Assembly: GCF_025145285.1 (NCBI RefSeq)
Contig: NZ_CP102251.1
Location: 62,001 to 126,000, forward strand
Origin: Alistipes onderdonkii
GTDB lineage: Bacteria; Bacteroidota; Bacteroidia; Bacteroidales; Rikenellaceae
Direction: 5' to 3'
DNA: 64,000 bases
Made by a program: the position numbers and the translations under genes
Shown: positions 9,435 through 18,587 of the stretch, in pieces
Numbering within the stretch: position 1 is the first letter of the stretch
Layout: every line of letters begins with the position of its first letter
The notes under the pieces: model-generated
Told to the model about the DNA's origin: nothing
Databases searched by the model: none
What the model saw: only the letters and a program-made list of their open reading frames with translations

Positions 9435-9752
9435 ATGAACAAGAACATCTTGAAAAACAGAAAAGCAATCCTCTCCGCGGCACTTGTCATCGCCGCAACC
9501 GCCTCCGCTTTCGCGCAGGGAAACGGCATCGCGGGCATCAACGAAGCCACCTCTATGGTGAGTTCTTATTTCGACCCCGGAACTAAACTGATATACGCCA
9601 TCGGTGCAGTCGTCGGGCTTATCGGGGGCGTAAAAGTGTACGGCAAGTTTTCATCGGGCGACCCCGACACCAGCAAGACAGCCGCCTCGTGGTTCGGCGC
9701 GTGCATCTTCCTGATTGTTGCCGCCACCATCCTGCGCTCATTCTTCCTTTAA
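9435..9752 (+). CDS. traE: TraE, DUF4134, VirB2-like pilin subunit
   Basis: 105 residues: a signal segment with an ASAFAQ cleavage-like site (residues about 12-28), then two hydrophobic helices (about 50-66 and 86-104) joined by a short basic/polar loop. This is the layout of VirB2-type pilin precursors and of DUF4134 TraE. A 201-bp gap before it, the largest in the first half of the operon, may hold a processing or internal promoter site; I see no consensus promoter there. Confidence 0.88.
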   Translation: MNKNILKNRKAILSAALVIAATASAFAQGNGIAGINEATSMVSSYFDPGTKLIYAIGAVVGLIGGVKVYGKFSSGDPDTSKTAASWFGACIFLIVAATILRSFFL

Positions 9753-9762
9753 TAAATAATGT

Positions 9763-10095
9763 ATGGCTGAATACCCAATCAACAAGGGTATCGGCCGTCC
9801 GGTAGAGTTCAAGGGCTTGAAGGCACAGTACCTCTTCATCTTCTGCGGAGGTCTGCTGGCTCTCTTCGTCCTGTTCGTCATCCTCTACATGGTCGGTATC
9901 GACCAGTGGATATGTATCGGCTTCGGCGCGGCATCGTCCTCCCTCCTTGTATGGCAGACCTTCGCGCTGAACGCCCGGTACGGTGAACACGGGCTGATGA
10001 AATTAGGAGCGGCACGGAGCCATCCCCGATACCTTATCAACCGGCGGCGGATAACCCGTCTGTTCAAACGACAACGAAAGGAAGAAAGACAATGA
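9763..10095 (+). CDS. traF: TraF, DUF4133, VirB3-like membrane protein
   Basis: 110 residues. The N-terminal motif YPINKGIGRPVEFKGLKAQY is typical of DUF4133. Two membrane helices follow (about 25-46 and 50-68), then a basic tail (RRRITRLFKRQRKEERQ). VirB3-type proteins dock the VirB4 ATPase at the inner membrane, and here the next gene is the VirB4 homologue, overlapping by 4 bp (ATGA). Confidence 0.88.
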   Translation: MAEYPINKGIGRPVEFKGLKAQYLFIFCGGLLALFVLFVILYMVGIDQWICIGFGAASSSLLVWQTFALNARYGEHGLMKLGAARSHPRYLINRRRITRLFKRQRKEERQ

Positions 10096-12596
10096 GGAAT
10101 ACATCGAAAATGACAACACTGGAAAACAGGTTCCCACTTTTAGCGGTGGAGCATGGCTGCATCATCTCAAAGGACGCCGACATCACGGTGGCTTTCGAGG
10201 TGGAACTACCGGAACTTTACACCGTGACGGGTGCGGAGTACGAGGCGATACACAGTTGCTGGTGCAAGGCTATCAAGGTGCTGCCGGACTACTCCGTCGT
10301 CCACAAACAGGACTGGTTCATCAAGGAACGCTACAAACCGGAGCTTCAGAAGGACGACATGAGCTTTTTAAGCCGCTCTTTCGAGCGTCACTTCAACGAG
10401 CGTCCGTACCTGAAACACACCTGCTACCTCTACCTGACCAAGACAACAAAGGAGCGTAACCGGATGCAGAGCAATTTCAGCACGCTGTGCCGGGGACATA
10501 TCATCCCGAAGGAGCTGGACAGGGAAACCACGACCAAGTTCTTGGAAGCCTGCGAACAGTTCGAGCGCATCATGAACGACAGCGGGCTTGTCAGGCTGCG
10601 CCGCCTCTCCACCGATGAGATTGTGGGTACTGAGGGAAAGACGGGACTTATTGAACGCTACTTCTCGCTCATGCCGGAAGGTGACACCACCTTGCAGGAC
10701 ATCGAGCTTTCGGCAAGGGAGATGCGCATCGGCGACAACCGCCTGTGTCTGCACACCCTCTCCGACGCGGAAGACCTGCCGGGCAAGGTGGCTACCGACA
10801 CCCGTTACGAGAAGCTCTCCACCGACCGGAGTGACTGCCGACTGTCATTCGCCTCCCCGGTGGGGCTTCTGCTCTCCTGCAACCATATCTACAACCAGTA
10901 TGTGCTGATAGACAACAGTGAGGAAACCTTGCAGAAGTTCGAGAAGTCCGCCCGTAACATGCAGTCGCTATCTCGCTATTCAAGGAGCAACAGCATCAAC
11001 CGCGAGTGGATAGACCAATACCTGAACGAAGCCCATTCCTACGGACTGACCTCGGTACGGGCACACTTCAACGTCATGGCGTGGAGCGACGATGCGGAGG
11101 AACTGAAGCATATCAAGAACGACGTGGGCAGCCAGTTGGCAAGCATGGAATGCGTGCCGCGCCACAACACCATCGACTGCCCGACACTCTACTGGGCGGC
11201 GATACCCGGCAATGCGGCGGACTTCCCGGCGGAAGAGAGTTTCCACACCTTCATCGAACAGGCGGTGTGCCTGTTCACAGAGGAAACCAACTACCGCAGC
11301 TCGCTCTCGCCCTTCGGCATCAAGATGGTGGACAGGCTCACGGGAAAACCGCTGCACCTTGACATCTCCGACCTGCCCATGAAGCGAGGTATCACGACCA
11401 ACCGCAACAAGTTCGTGCTGGGTCCTTCGGGCAGCGGCAAGTCTTTCTTCATGAACCACCTCGTGCGCCAATATTATGAGCAAGGCGCACATGTGGTATT
11501 GGTGGACACGGGAAACTCCTATCAGGGCTTGTGCGGCATGATCCGACGCAAGACAGGCGGAGCGGACGGTGTGTATTTCACCTACACGGAAGATAAGCCC
11601 ATCAGCTTCAACCCGTTCTACACCGACGATTACATCTTCGACGTGGAGAAGAAGGACAGCATCAAGACCCTGTTGCTGACGCTCTGGAAGTCGGAGGACG
11701 ACAAGGTGACAAAGACGGAGAGCGGCGAGCTGGGCAGTGCCGTGAGTGCCTATATTGAGCGCATCCAATCCGACCGTAGCATCGTGCCGTCGTTCAACAC
11801 CTTCTACGAGTATATGCGTGACGACTACCGCAAGGAACTGGCACAGCGTGACATCAAGGTGGAGAAGTCCGACTTCAACATCGACAACATGCTCACCACC
11901 ATGCGGCAGTATTACCGGGGCGGGCGTTACGATTTCCTGCTCAACTCCACGGAGAACATCGACCTGCTCGGCAAGCGGTTCATCGTCTTCGAGATAGATT
12001 CGATTAAAGAAAACCGCGAACTGTTCCCCGTCGTGACCATCATCATCATGGAAGCCTTCATCAACAAGATGCGGCGGCTGAAAGGCGTGCGGAAACAGCT
12101 TATCGTGGAAGAGGCTTGGAAGGCCCTCTCATCGGCGAACATGGCTGAATATCTGCGCTATATGTATAAGACGGTCAGAAAATATTACGGCGAGGCAATC
12201 GTGGTGACGCAGGAGGTGGACGACATTATCAGTTCTCCGGTGGTCAAAGAGAGCATTATCAACAACTCGGATTGTAAAATCCTGCTTGACCAAAGGAAAT
12301 ATATGAACAAGTTCGACCAGATACAGGCGTTGCTCGGACTGACGGAAAAGGAGAAGTCGCAGATACTCTCCATCAACATGGCGAACAACCCTTCACGGCT
12401 CTACAAGGAGGTGTGGATAGGCTTGGGCGGCACGCAGTCGGCGGTCTATGCCACGGAGGTCAGCGCGGAAGAGTATCTGGCGTACACCACCGAGGAAACG
12501 GAAAAAGTGGAGGTTTACCGTCTGGCGGAGAAGCTGGGCGACGACATCGAAGCCGCCATCCGGCAGCTTGCCGAAAGGCGGAGAAACAAGGAATAA
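10092..12596 (+). CDS. traG: TraG, VirB4-type conjugation ATPase
   Basis: 834 residues. Walker A is GPSGSGKS at 444-451, followed by the family block VVLVDTGNSYQGL. Walker B-like LIVEEAWKAL lies near 675, followed by VVTQEVDDI. It energises assembly of the type IV secretion channel. Its length and motif order match TraG of Bacteroides conjugative transposons. The first ATG overlaps the traF stop; a second in-frame ATG seven codons on (MTTLENRFPLL) is also possible. Confidence 0.95.
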   Translation: MRNTSKMTTLENRFPLLAVEHGCIISKDADITVAFEVELPELYTVTGAEYEAIHSCWCKAIKVLPDYSVVHKQDWFIKERYKPELQKDDMSFLSRSFERHFNERPYLKHTCYLYLTKTTKERNRMQSNFSTLCRGHIIPKELDRETTTKFLEACEQFERIMNDSGLVRLRRLSTDEIVGTEGKTGLIERYFSLMPEGDTTLQDIELSAREMRIGDNRLCLHTLSDAEDLPGKVATDTRYEKLSTDRSDCRLSFASPVGLLLSCNHIYNQYVLIDNSEETLQKFEKSARNMQSLSRYSRSNSINREWIDQYLNEAHSYGLTSVRAHFNVMAWSDDAEELKHIKNDVGSQLASMECVPRHNTIDCPTLYWAAIPGNAADFPAEESFHTFIEQAVCLFTEETNYRSSLSPFGIKMVDRLTGKPLHLDISDLPMKRGITTNRNKFVLGPSGSGKSFFMNHLVRQYYEQGAHVVLVDTGNSYQGLCGMIRRKTGGADGVYFTYTEDKPISFNPFYTDDYIFDVEKKDSIKTLLLTLWKSEDDKVTKTESGELGSAVSAYIERIQSDRSIVPSFNTFYEYMRDDYRKELAQRDIKVEKSDFNIDNMLTTMRQYYRGGRYDFLLNSTENIDLLGKRFIVFEIDSIKENRELFPVVTIIIMEAFINKMRRLKGVRKQLIVEEAWKALSSANMAEYLRYMYKTVRKYYGEAIVVTQEVDDIISSPVVKESIINNSDCKILLDQRKYMNKFDQIQALLGLTEKEKSQILSINMANNPSRLYKEVWIGLGGTQSAVYATEVSAEEYLAYTTEETEKVEVYRLAEKLGDDIEAAIRQLAERRRNKE

Positions 12597-12636
12597 CTAA
12601 AAAACAGAATGTATCAACCAAAAAAGAAAAACGCGT

Positions 12637-13017
12637 ATGAATTTACCAAAAGTGAAAATGCTGCAAGTCAGCAAGTGCCTTATCGGATTGGCGGTCATGA
12701 TGCTGCAATCCTGCGACGTGGCCGACAACCGCCGCGACATGCTGTGCGGGAACTGGGAGAGCGTGGAGGGAAAACCTGACGTGCTTATCTACAAGGAGGG
12801 CGAAGCCTACAAAGTGACGGTGTTCCGTCGTAGCGGTCTGCGCCGCAAGCTCAAGCCGGAAACCTATCTCTTGCAGGAGGAGAACGGCAACCTGTTCATG
12901 AACACCGGCTTCCGCATCGACGTGTCCTACAACGAGGCCACGGATGTGCTGACTTTCTCGCCAAACGGGGACTATGTGCGGGTGAAGCCGCAGCCGGGAC
13001 ATCCGACCGAAGAATAA
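12637..13017 (+). CDS. traH: TraH-position lipoprotein, DUF3876
   Basis: 126 residues. An N-terminal hydrophobic stretch ends in a lipobox-like LQSC (about residue 26). A compact domain follows (CGNWESVEGKPDVLIYKEG ... YLLQEENGNLFMNTG) that resembles the small DUF3876 family found between traG and traI. It is probably attached to an envelope membrane. The function is not known. Confidence 0.7.
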   Translation: MNLPKVKMLQVSKCLIGLAVMMLQSCDVADNRRDMLCGNWESVEGKPDVLIYKEGEAYKVTVFRRSGLRRKLKPETYLLQEENGNLFMNTGFRIDVSYNEATDVLTFSPNGDYVRVKPQPGHPTEE

Positions 13018-13040
13018 CAACCACTAAAATCCAAAGTAAC

Positions 13041-13670
13041 ATGAGAACAAGAATAACAATGATTATCTGCCTGTGCCTGCTTTTCGCGGGCAGGGCAAGC
13101 GCACAGTGGGTCGTAAGCGATCCGGGCAATCTAGCGCAGGGCATCATCAATGCCTCCAAAAACATCATCCATACCTCCAAGACCGCCACGAACATGGTGA
13201 GCAACTTTCAGGAGACGGTGAAAATCTATCAGCAGGGCAAGAAGTATTACGATGCCCTCAAATCGGTGAACAATCTGGTCAAGGACGCCCGCAAGGTGCA
13301 GCAGACCATCCTGATGGTGGGCGACATCACAGACATCTATGTGAACAGTTTCCAACGGATGCTCCGTGACGGGAATTTCAGACCCGAAGAGCTTTCCGCA
13401 ATCGCTTTCGGCTACACGAAACTGCTGGAGGAAAGCAACGAAGTGTTGACGGAACTCAGGAACGTGGTGAACATCACCACGCTCTCCATGACCGACAAGG
13501 AGCGCATGGACGTGGTGGAACGCTGCCACTCGAAGATGAAGCGTTACCGCAACCTCGTGAGCTACTACACGAACAAGAACATCTCCGTGAGTTACCTGCG
13601 TGCGAAAAAGAAGAACGACCTCGACCGCATCATGGGGCTGTACGGGAACATGAACGAAAGATACTGGTAG
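13041..13670 (+). CDS. traI: TraI, DUF4141 secreted protein
   Basis: 209 residues with a clear signal peptide (ending GRASAQ, about residue 21), followed by a helical periplasmic domain (QETVKIYQQGKKYYDALKSVN ... MLRDGNFRPEEL). This is the DUF4141 TraI pattern. The layout resembles VirB5-like pilus-tip proteins, an analogy only. It ends 3 bp before traJ. Confidence 0.85.
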   Translation: MRTRITMIICLCLLFAGRASAQWVVSDPGNLAQGIINASKNIIHTSKTATNMVSNFQETVKIYQQGKKYYDALKSVNNLVKDARKVQQTILMVGDITDIYVNSFQRMLRDGNFRPEELSAIAFGYTKLLEESNEVLTELRNVVNITTLSMTDKERMDVVERCHSKMKRYRNLVSYYTNKNISVSYLRAKKKNDLDRIMGLYGNMNERYW

Positions 13671-13673
13671 CCT

Positions 13674-14678
13674 ATGAAGTTCGACAACCTTCATCAGATT
13701 TTACGTTCACTTTATGAGCAGATGATGCCGCTGTGTGGGGACATGGCTGGTGTGGCGAAAGGCATCGCCGGGCTGGGTGCGCTGTTCTACGTCGCCTACC
13801 GGGTATGGCAGTCGCTGGCGAGAGCTGAACCGATAGACGTATTCCCGATGCTCCGTCCTTTTGCCATCGGTCTGTGCATCATGTTCTTCCCGACTGTGGT
13901 GCTGGGCACGATAAACAGCATCCTCTCACCCGTCGTACAGGGCACGGCAAAGATGCTGGAGGCGGAAACGCTGGACATGAACCGATACCGGGAGCAGAAG
14001 GACAAACTGGAATACGAGGCGATGGTACGCAACCCCGAAACCGCCTACCTCGTGTCCAACGAGGAATTTGACAAGCAACTGGAGGAACTCGGCTGGTCGC
14101 CCTCCGACATGGTGACGATGGCGGGAATGTATATCGACCGGGGAATGTACAACATGAAGAAGAGCATCCGCGACTTCTTCCGCGAGATACTCGAACTGCT
14201 GTTCCAAGCCGCCGCCCTCGTGATAGACACCGTCCGCACCTTCTTTCTCGTGGTGCTGGCGATTCTCGGTCCGATAGCCTTCGCCCTGTCGGTATGGGAC
14301 GGTTTCCAAAACACGCTCACGCAGTGGATATGCCGCTATATACAGGTCTATCTGTGGCTACCGGTATCGGACATGTTCAGCACCATACTGGCGAAGATAC
14401 AGGTTCTGATGCTGCAAAACGACATCGAGCGGATGCAGGCAGACCCGAACTTCTCGCTGGATTCGAGCGACGGGGTGTATATCGTATTCCTCTGCATCGG
14501 CATCATCGGCTACTTTACCATTCCCACCGTTGCGGGCTGGATTATCCAAGCCGGAGGCATGGGCGGTTACGGTCGCAACGTGAACCAGATGGCGGGACGA
14601 GCCGGAAGCATGGCGGGCAGCGTGGCGGGTGCAGCCGCAGGAAACGCAGTCGGACGTGTCGGCAAATTGCTGAAATAA
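13674..14678 (+). CDS. traJ: TraJ, VirB6-like polytopic membrane protein
   Basis: 334 residues with several membrane helices (about 22-42, 62-84, 180-208, 222-240, 268-290) and a Gly/Ala-rich C-terminus (GGYGRNVNQMAGRAGSMAGS). This is the conjugative transposon TraJ family. VirB6-type proteins form the inner-membrane part of the DNA channel. Confidence 0.9.
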   Translation: MKFDNLHQILRSLYEQMMPLCGDMAGVAKGIAGLGALFYVAYRVWQSLARAEPIDVFPMLRPFAIGLCIMFFPTVVLGTINSILSPVVQGTAKMLEAETLDMNRYREQKDKLEYEAMVRNPETAYLVSNEEFDKQLEELGWSPSDMVTMAGMYIDRGMYNMKKSIRDFFREILELLFQAAALVIDTVRTFFLVVLAILGPIAFALSVWDGFQNTLTQWICRYIQVYLWLPVSDMFSTILAKIQVLMLQNDIERMQADPNFSLDSSDGVYIVFLCIGIIGYFTIPTVAGWIIQAGGMGGYGRNVNQMAGRAGSMAGSVAGAAAGNAVGRVGKLLK

Positions 14679-14709
14679 TCAATGTGCAATCATAAATTGG
14701 AAAATATAA

Positions 14710-15333
14710 ATGGAATTCAAATCACTTAGAAACATCGAATCGTCGTTCAGGCAGATACGCCTGTTCGGTATCGTCTTCCTCTCGCTGTGCGCCGTGGTGA
14801 CGGTGTGGAGCGTGTGGAACTCCTACCGTTTCGCAGAGAAGCAACGGGAGAAAATCTATGTGCTGGACAACGGCAAGAGCCTGATGCTCGCCTTGTCTCA
14901 GGATTTGTCGCAGAACCGCCCGGCGGAGGCACGGGAACATGTGCGCCGTTTCCACGAGATGTTCTTCACGCTATCACCTGAAAAAAGCGCGATTGAACAC
15001 AACGTGAAACGTGCCTTGCTGCTGGCGGACAAGAGCGTGTACCACTATTATTCGGACTTCGCGGAGAAGGGGTACTACAACCGCATCATCGCCGGGAACA
15101 TCAACCAAGTGCTGAAGGTGGACAGCGTGGTGTGCGACTTCAACGCCTATCCCTACCGTGCCGTGACCTACGCCACACAGAAAATCATCCGGCAGAGCAA
15201 CGTCACCGAGCGCAGCCTCGTGACCACCTGCCGCCTGCTGAACGCATCGCGGTCGGATGACAACCCGAACGGTTTTACCATCGAGGGTTTCACCATCATT
15301 GAGAACAAGGATTTACAGACTATCAAACGGTAA
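14710..15333 (+). CDS. traK: TraK, VirB8-like assembly protein
   Basis: 207 residues. One N-terminal membrane helix (about 17-36) is followed by a periplasmic domain of VirB8 size. Conserved features are the FHEMFFTLSPEK block and the C-terminal NGFTIEGFTIIENKDL segment. The start is preceded by an AT-rich leader after a 31-bp gap from traJ. VirB8 proteins nucleate channel assembly. Confidence 0.9.
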   Translation: MEFKSLRNIESSFRQIRLFGIVFLSLCAVVTVWSVWNSYRFAEKQREKIYVLDNGKSLMLALSQDLSQNRPAEAREHVRRFHEMFFTLSPEKSAIEHNVKRALLLADKSVYHYYSDFAEKGYYNRIIAGNINQVLKVDSVVCDFNAYPYRAVTYATQKIIRQSNVTERSLVTTCRLLNASRSDDNPNGFTIEGFTIIENKDLQTIKR

Positions 15334-15339
15334 CAGGAC

Positions 15340-15648
15340 ATGAAAAGTATCAGAAAATCAATGTGGGGCATGTATTGGAAACTCCACGACAAACGGAAAC
15401 GCTTGGCGGCAAGTCTCAAAGGGTATCTGGACGGCTTGCCGCCGGAAACACGCCGCCGCATCGTGCTGGGGATGTTCGCCGCCTTCGCGGTGCTTGCCCT
15501 TTACACCTTCGGCAGAGCCGTCTATGACATCGGCAGGAACGACGGCTCACATATGGAAACGGGACACGCCGGACGGGTGGAACTGCCGACCCCGGCGGAA
15601 ACAGGCAATCACTTAACACCTTATTTATATGGAACAGACAAAGAATGA
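15340..15648 (+). CDS. traL: TraL, DUF3989 membrane protein
   Basis: 102 residues: a basic N-terminal cytoplasmic part (HDKRKRLAASLKGYLDGL), one membrane helix (about 42-60, IVLGMFAAFAVLALYTFG) and a short periplasmic tail. It fits the TraL DUF3989 family and overlaps traM by 20 bp, suggesting coupled translation with the VirB10-like protein. Confidence 0.85.
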   Translation: MKSIRKSMWGMYWKLHDKRKRLAASLKGYLDGLPPETRRRIVLGMFAAFAVLALYTFGRAVYDIGRNDGSHMETGHAGRVELPTPAETGNHLTPYLYGTDKE

Positions 15649-16981
15649 ACCGACGAAAGAGAACAAAGCTGCTCCCGAAACGGGGAAACCGAAAAAGGAG
15701 CGCGAACCGCTGACAGAGGCGCAACGGCTGAAACGGCAGAAGATGATCGTGCTGCCCGCTATGGTGTTGGTGTTCATCGGGGCGATGTGGCTGATATTCG
15801 CCCCGTCCTCCGGCAAGGAGCAACCGCCGGGAACGGACGGATACAACACCGAGATGCCCGACGCTGACAAGGCGAACCGGCAGATTATCGGCGACAAGCT
15901 GAAAGCCTACGAGCATGGGGAGATGGAAGAGCGTCAGGAGAGCCGCAACCGTGCCATCGGGCAGCTGGGCGACATGTTCGACCGCGAGATAGCGGGAACG
16001 GAGAACGGAGTGGACTTCGACCTCGCCAATCCGGGCGGCAAGGAAGAAAGGGCAAAGCCAGCCACGCCGCAGACCATCCAGTCCTCCGCAGCCGCCTACC
16101 GTGACCTGAACGCCACGCTCGGAAACTTCTACGACCAGCCGAAAAACGACAATGCGGAGATGGACGAATTGTTGGAGCGCATCGCATCGCTGGAGTCGGA
16201 ACTGGAAAGCGAGAGGGGCAAGGCTTCCTCTATGGACGAGCAGGTGGCTCTTATGGAGAAGTCCTACGAGCTGGCGGCAAAGTACATGGGCGGTCAGAAC
16301 GGAGGACAGCCATCGGCGGAACAGAGGGCAGAGCCAACTACCGTGCAGAAAGGGAAGAAGAACAAGGCAATGCCTATCAGACAGGTGGAGCATCAAGTAG
16401 TTTCTTCACTCTCACAGCCTATGAGTAACGCGGAGTTTGTCGCCGCCTTATCGCAGGAACGCAACCGGGGTTTCAACACGGCTGTCGGCACGGCGGAGGT
16501 ATTGGACAGGAACACCATACCGGCGTGCGTGCATGGGGCGCAGAGCGTGACGGACGGGCAGACGGTAAGGCTGCGCCTGCTGGAGCCTATGGCGGTGGCA
16601 GGCAGGACAATACCCCGGGGTGCGGTGGTGGTCGGCACGGGCAAGATACAGGGTGAGCGGCTCGACATCGAGATTACCTCGCTGGAATACGACGGCACGA
16701 TTATCCCCGTGGAGCTTGCGGTCTATGACACGGACGGACAGCCCGGCATCTTCATCCCGAACTCGATGGAGATGAACGCCGTCCGGGAGGTCGCCGCCAA
16801 CATGGGCGGCTCGCTGGGAAGCAGCATCAACATCTCCACCAATGCCGGGGCGCAGCTCGCCTCCGACTTGGGCAAGGGGCTGATACAAGGCACGAGCCAG
16901 TACATCGCCAAAAAGATGCGAACCGTCAAGGTGCATCTGAAAGCCGGGTACAGGGTCATGCTTTACCAAGAAAAATATTGA
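15629..16981 (+). CDS. traM: TraM, VirB10-like channel protein
   Basis: 450 residues. One membrane helix (about 45-63) is followed by a charged linker with a coiled coil (ELLERIASLESELESERGKASS). The C-terminal VirB10/TrbI-like domain has the block DGQTVRLRLLEPMAVAGRTIPRGAVVVG. VirB10 spans the inner membrane and periplasm and gates the outer pore. Confidence 0.92.
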   Translation: MEQTKNEPTKENKAAPETGKPKKEREPLTEAQRLKRQKMIVLPAMVLVFIGAMWLIFAPSSGKEQPPGTDGYNTEMPDADKANRQIIGDKLKAYEHGEMEERQESRNRAIGQLGDMFDREIAGTENGVDFDLANPGGKEERAKPATPQTIQSSAAAYRDLNATLGNFYDQPKNDNAEMDELLERIASLESELESERGKASSMDEQVALMEKSYELAAKYMGGQNGGQPSAEQRAEPTTVQKGKKNKAMPIRQVEHQVVSSLSQPMSNAEFVAALSQERNRGFNTAVGTAEVLDRNTIPACVHGAQSVTDGQTVRLRLLEPMAVAGRTIPRGAVVVGTGKIQGERLDIEITSLEYDGTIIPVELAVYDTDGQPGIFIPNSMEMNAVREVAANMGGSLGSSINISTNAGAQLASDLGKGLIQGTSQYIAKKMRTVKVHLKAGYRVMLYQEKY

Positions 16982-17015
16982 AAACAATAAAAATTACCAC
17001 TAAAATCCAAAAGTA

Positions 17016-18002
17016 ATGAGAAAAGTAATCATCATGTTTGCCCTCGCTATGGGCATCATAACTGCCAACGCGCAGGAGAATGTAACCGTTGAAACGACCA
17101 ACGGAAGTGAACAACCGACCTTGACGAAGGAGGTCTATCCGCAGAAGGAGGCGGACGGCGACCTATATCACGGGCTGTCACGCAAGCTGACCTTCGACCG
17201 CATGATACCGCCGCACGGTCTGGAAGTGACCTACGACAAGACCGTCCACGTCATTTTTCCGGCGGAGGTGCGCTATGTCGATTTAGGCTCGCCCGACCTG
17301 ATTGCCGGGAAAGCCGACGGAGCGGAGAACATCATCCGTGTGAAGGCTACCGTAAGGAATTTTCCCAACGAAACGAATATGTCCGTCATCACGGAGGACG
17401 GCAGTTTCTACACCTTCAACGTGAAGTACGCCGCCGAACCGCTGTTGCTCAACGTGGAGATGTGCGACTTCATCCATGACGGCAGCACGGTGAACCGCCC
17501 GAACAACGCGCAGGAAATCTATCTGAAAGAGCTGGGCAGCGAAAGCCCGATGCTGGTGCGCCTTATCATGAAGTCCATCCACAAACAGAACAAGCGCGAG
17601 GTGAAGCATATCGGCTGCAAGCGTTTCGGCATCCAATACCTGTTGAAAGGCATCTACACGCACAACGGCTTGCTTTATTTCCACACGGAGATAAAGAACC
17701 AGAGCAACGTGCCTTTCGATGTGGACTACATCACTTGGAAAATCGTGGACAAGAAGGTTGCGAAGCGTACTGCCGTGCAGGAGCAGATTATTCTGCCGCT
17801 CCGCGCGCAGAACTACGCCACCCTCGTGCCGGGCAAAAAGAGCGAGCGCACGGTCTTCACGATGGCGAAGTTCACCATCCCCGATGACAAGTGCCTCGTG
17901 GTGGAATTGAACGAGAAGAACGGCGGCCGTCACCAGTCCTTCGTGATTGAGAACGAGGATTTGGTACGCGCGGGTACCATCAACGAACTTCAAGTACGCT
18001 GA
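17016..18002 (+). CDS. traN: TraN, DUF4138, VirB9-like outer pore protein
   Basis: 328 residues with a signal peptide (ending ITANAQ, about residue 20), then a beta-rich domain with YDKTVHVIFPAEVRYVDLG, a conserved TraN block, and SFYTFNVKYAAEP. It is probably periplasmic or outer-membrane associated and a partner of TraM. It ends 2 bp before traO. Confidence 0.9.
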   Translation: MRKVIIMFALAMGIITANAQENVTVETTNGSEQPTLTKEVYPQKEADGDLYHGLSRKLTFDRMIPPHGLEVTYDKTVHVIFPAEVRYVDLGSPDLIAGKADGAENIIRVKATVRNFPNETNMSVITEDGSFYTFNVKYAAEPLLLNVEMCDFIHDGSTVNRPNNAQEIYLKELGSESPMLVRLIMKSIHKQNKREVKHIGCKRFGIQYLLKGIYTHNGLLYFHTEIKNQSNVPFDVDYITWKIVDKKVAKRTAVQEQIILPLRAQNYATLVPGKKSERTVFTMAKFTIPDDKCLVVELNEKNGGRHQSFVIENEDLVRAGTINELQVR

Positions 18003-18004
18003 CC

Positions 18005-18580
18005 ATGAGAAAGTACATCGCAATAATCATCGCGTCGCTTGCCCTTTTTACAGGGCAGGCGCACGCCCAGCGGTGTCTGCCGAAGATGCAGGGCATCGAG
18101 GTGAGGGCGGACATGGCGGACGGCTTCAATCTCGGCGGCAAGGACGGCGGGTACAGCTTCGGGGCGGCTCTCTCCACCTACACGAAGAAGGGGAACAAGT
18201 GGGTGTTCGGTGGCGAATACCTGTTGAAGAACAATCCCTACAAGGACACCAAGATACCCGTGGCGCAGTTCACGGCGGAGGGCGGCTATTACTTCAAGAT
18301 ACTGTCGGACGCCCGAAAGATTGTTTTCGTCTATGCCGGGGCTTCGGCTCTCGCCGGATATGAGGCGGTAAATTGGGGGAAGAAGGTGCTGCATGACGGC
18401 TCCACGCTGCACGACCGGGACGCCTTCATCTACGGCGGTGCGCTGACGCTCGATGTGGAGTGTTACGTGGCAGACCGTATCGCCCTGCTTGCCAACCTGC
18501 GGGAGCGTTGCCTTTGGGGTGGCGACACACGGAAGTTCCACACGCAGTTCGGGGTCGGTATCAAGTTCATCATCAACTGA
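18005..18580 (+). CDS. traO: TraO, beta-barrel-like conjugal transfer protein
   Basis: 191 residues with a signal peptide (FTGQAHAQ, about residue 22), alternating strands and frequent Gly/aromatic residues. It ends FGVGIKFIIN, which resembles a small outer-membrane barrel. It matches the TraO family of Bacteroides conjugative transposons, which is thought to be envelope-located. Function beyond transfer is unknown. Confidence 0.88.
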   Translation: MRKYIAIIIASLALFTGQAHAQRCLPKMQGIEVRADMADGFNLGGKDGGYSFGAALSTYTKKGNKWVFGGEYLLKNNPYKDTKIPVAQFTAEGGYYFKILSDARKIVFVYAGASALAGYEAVNWGKKVLHDGSTLHDRDAFIYGGALTLDVECYVADRIALLANLRERCLWGGDTRKFHTQFGVGIKFIIN

Positions 18581-18587
18581 CACGGGC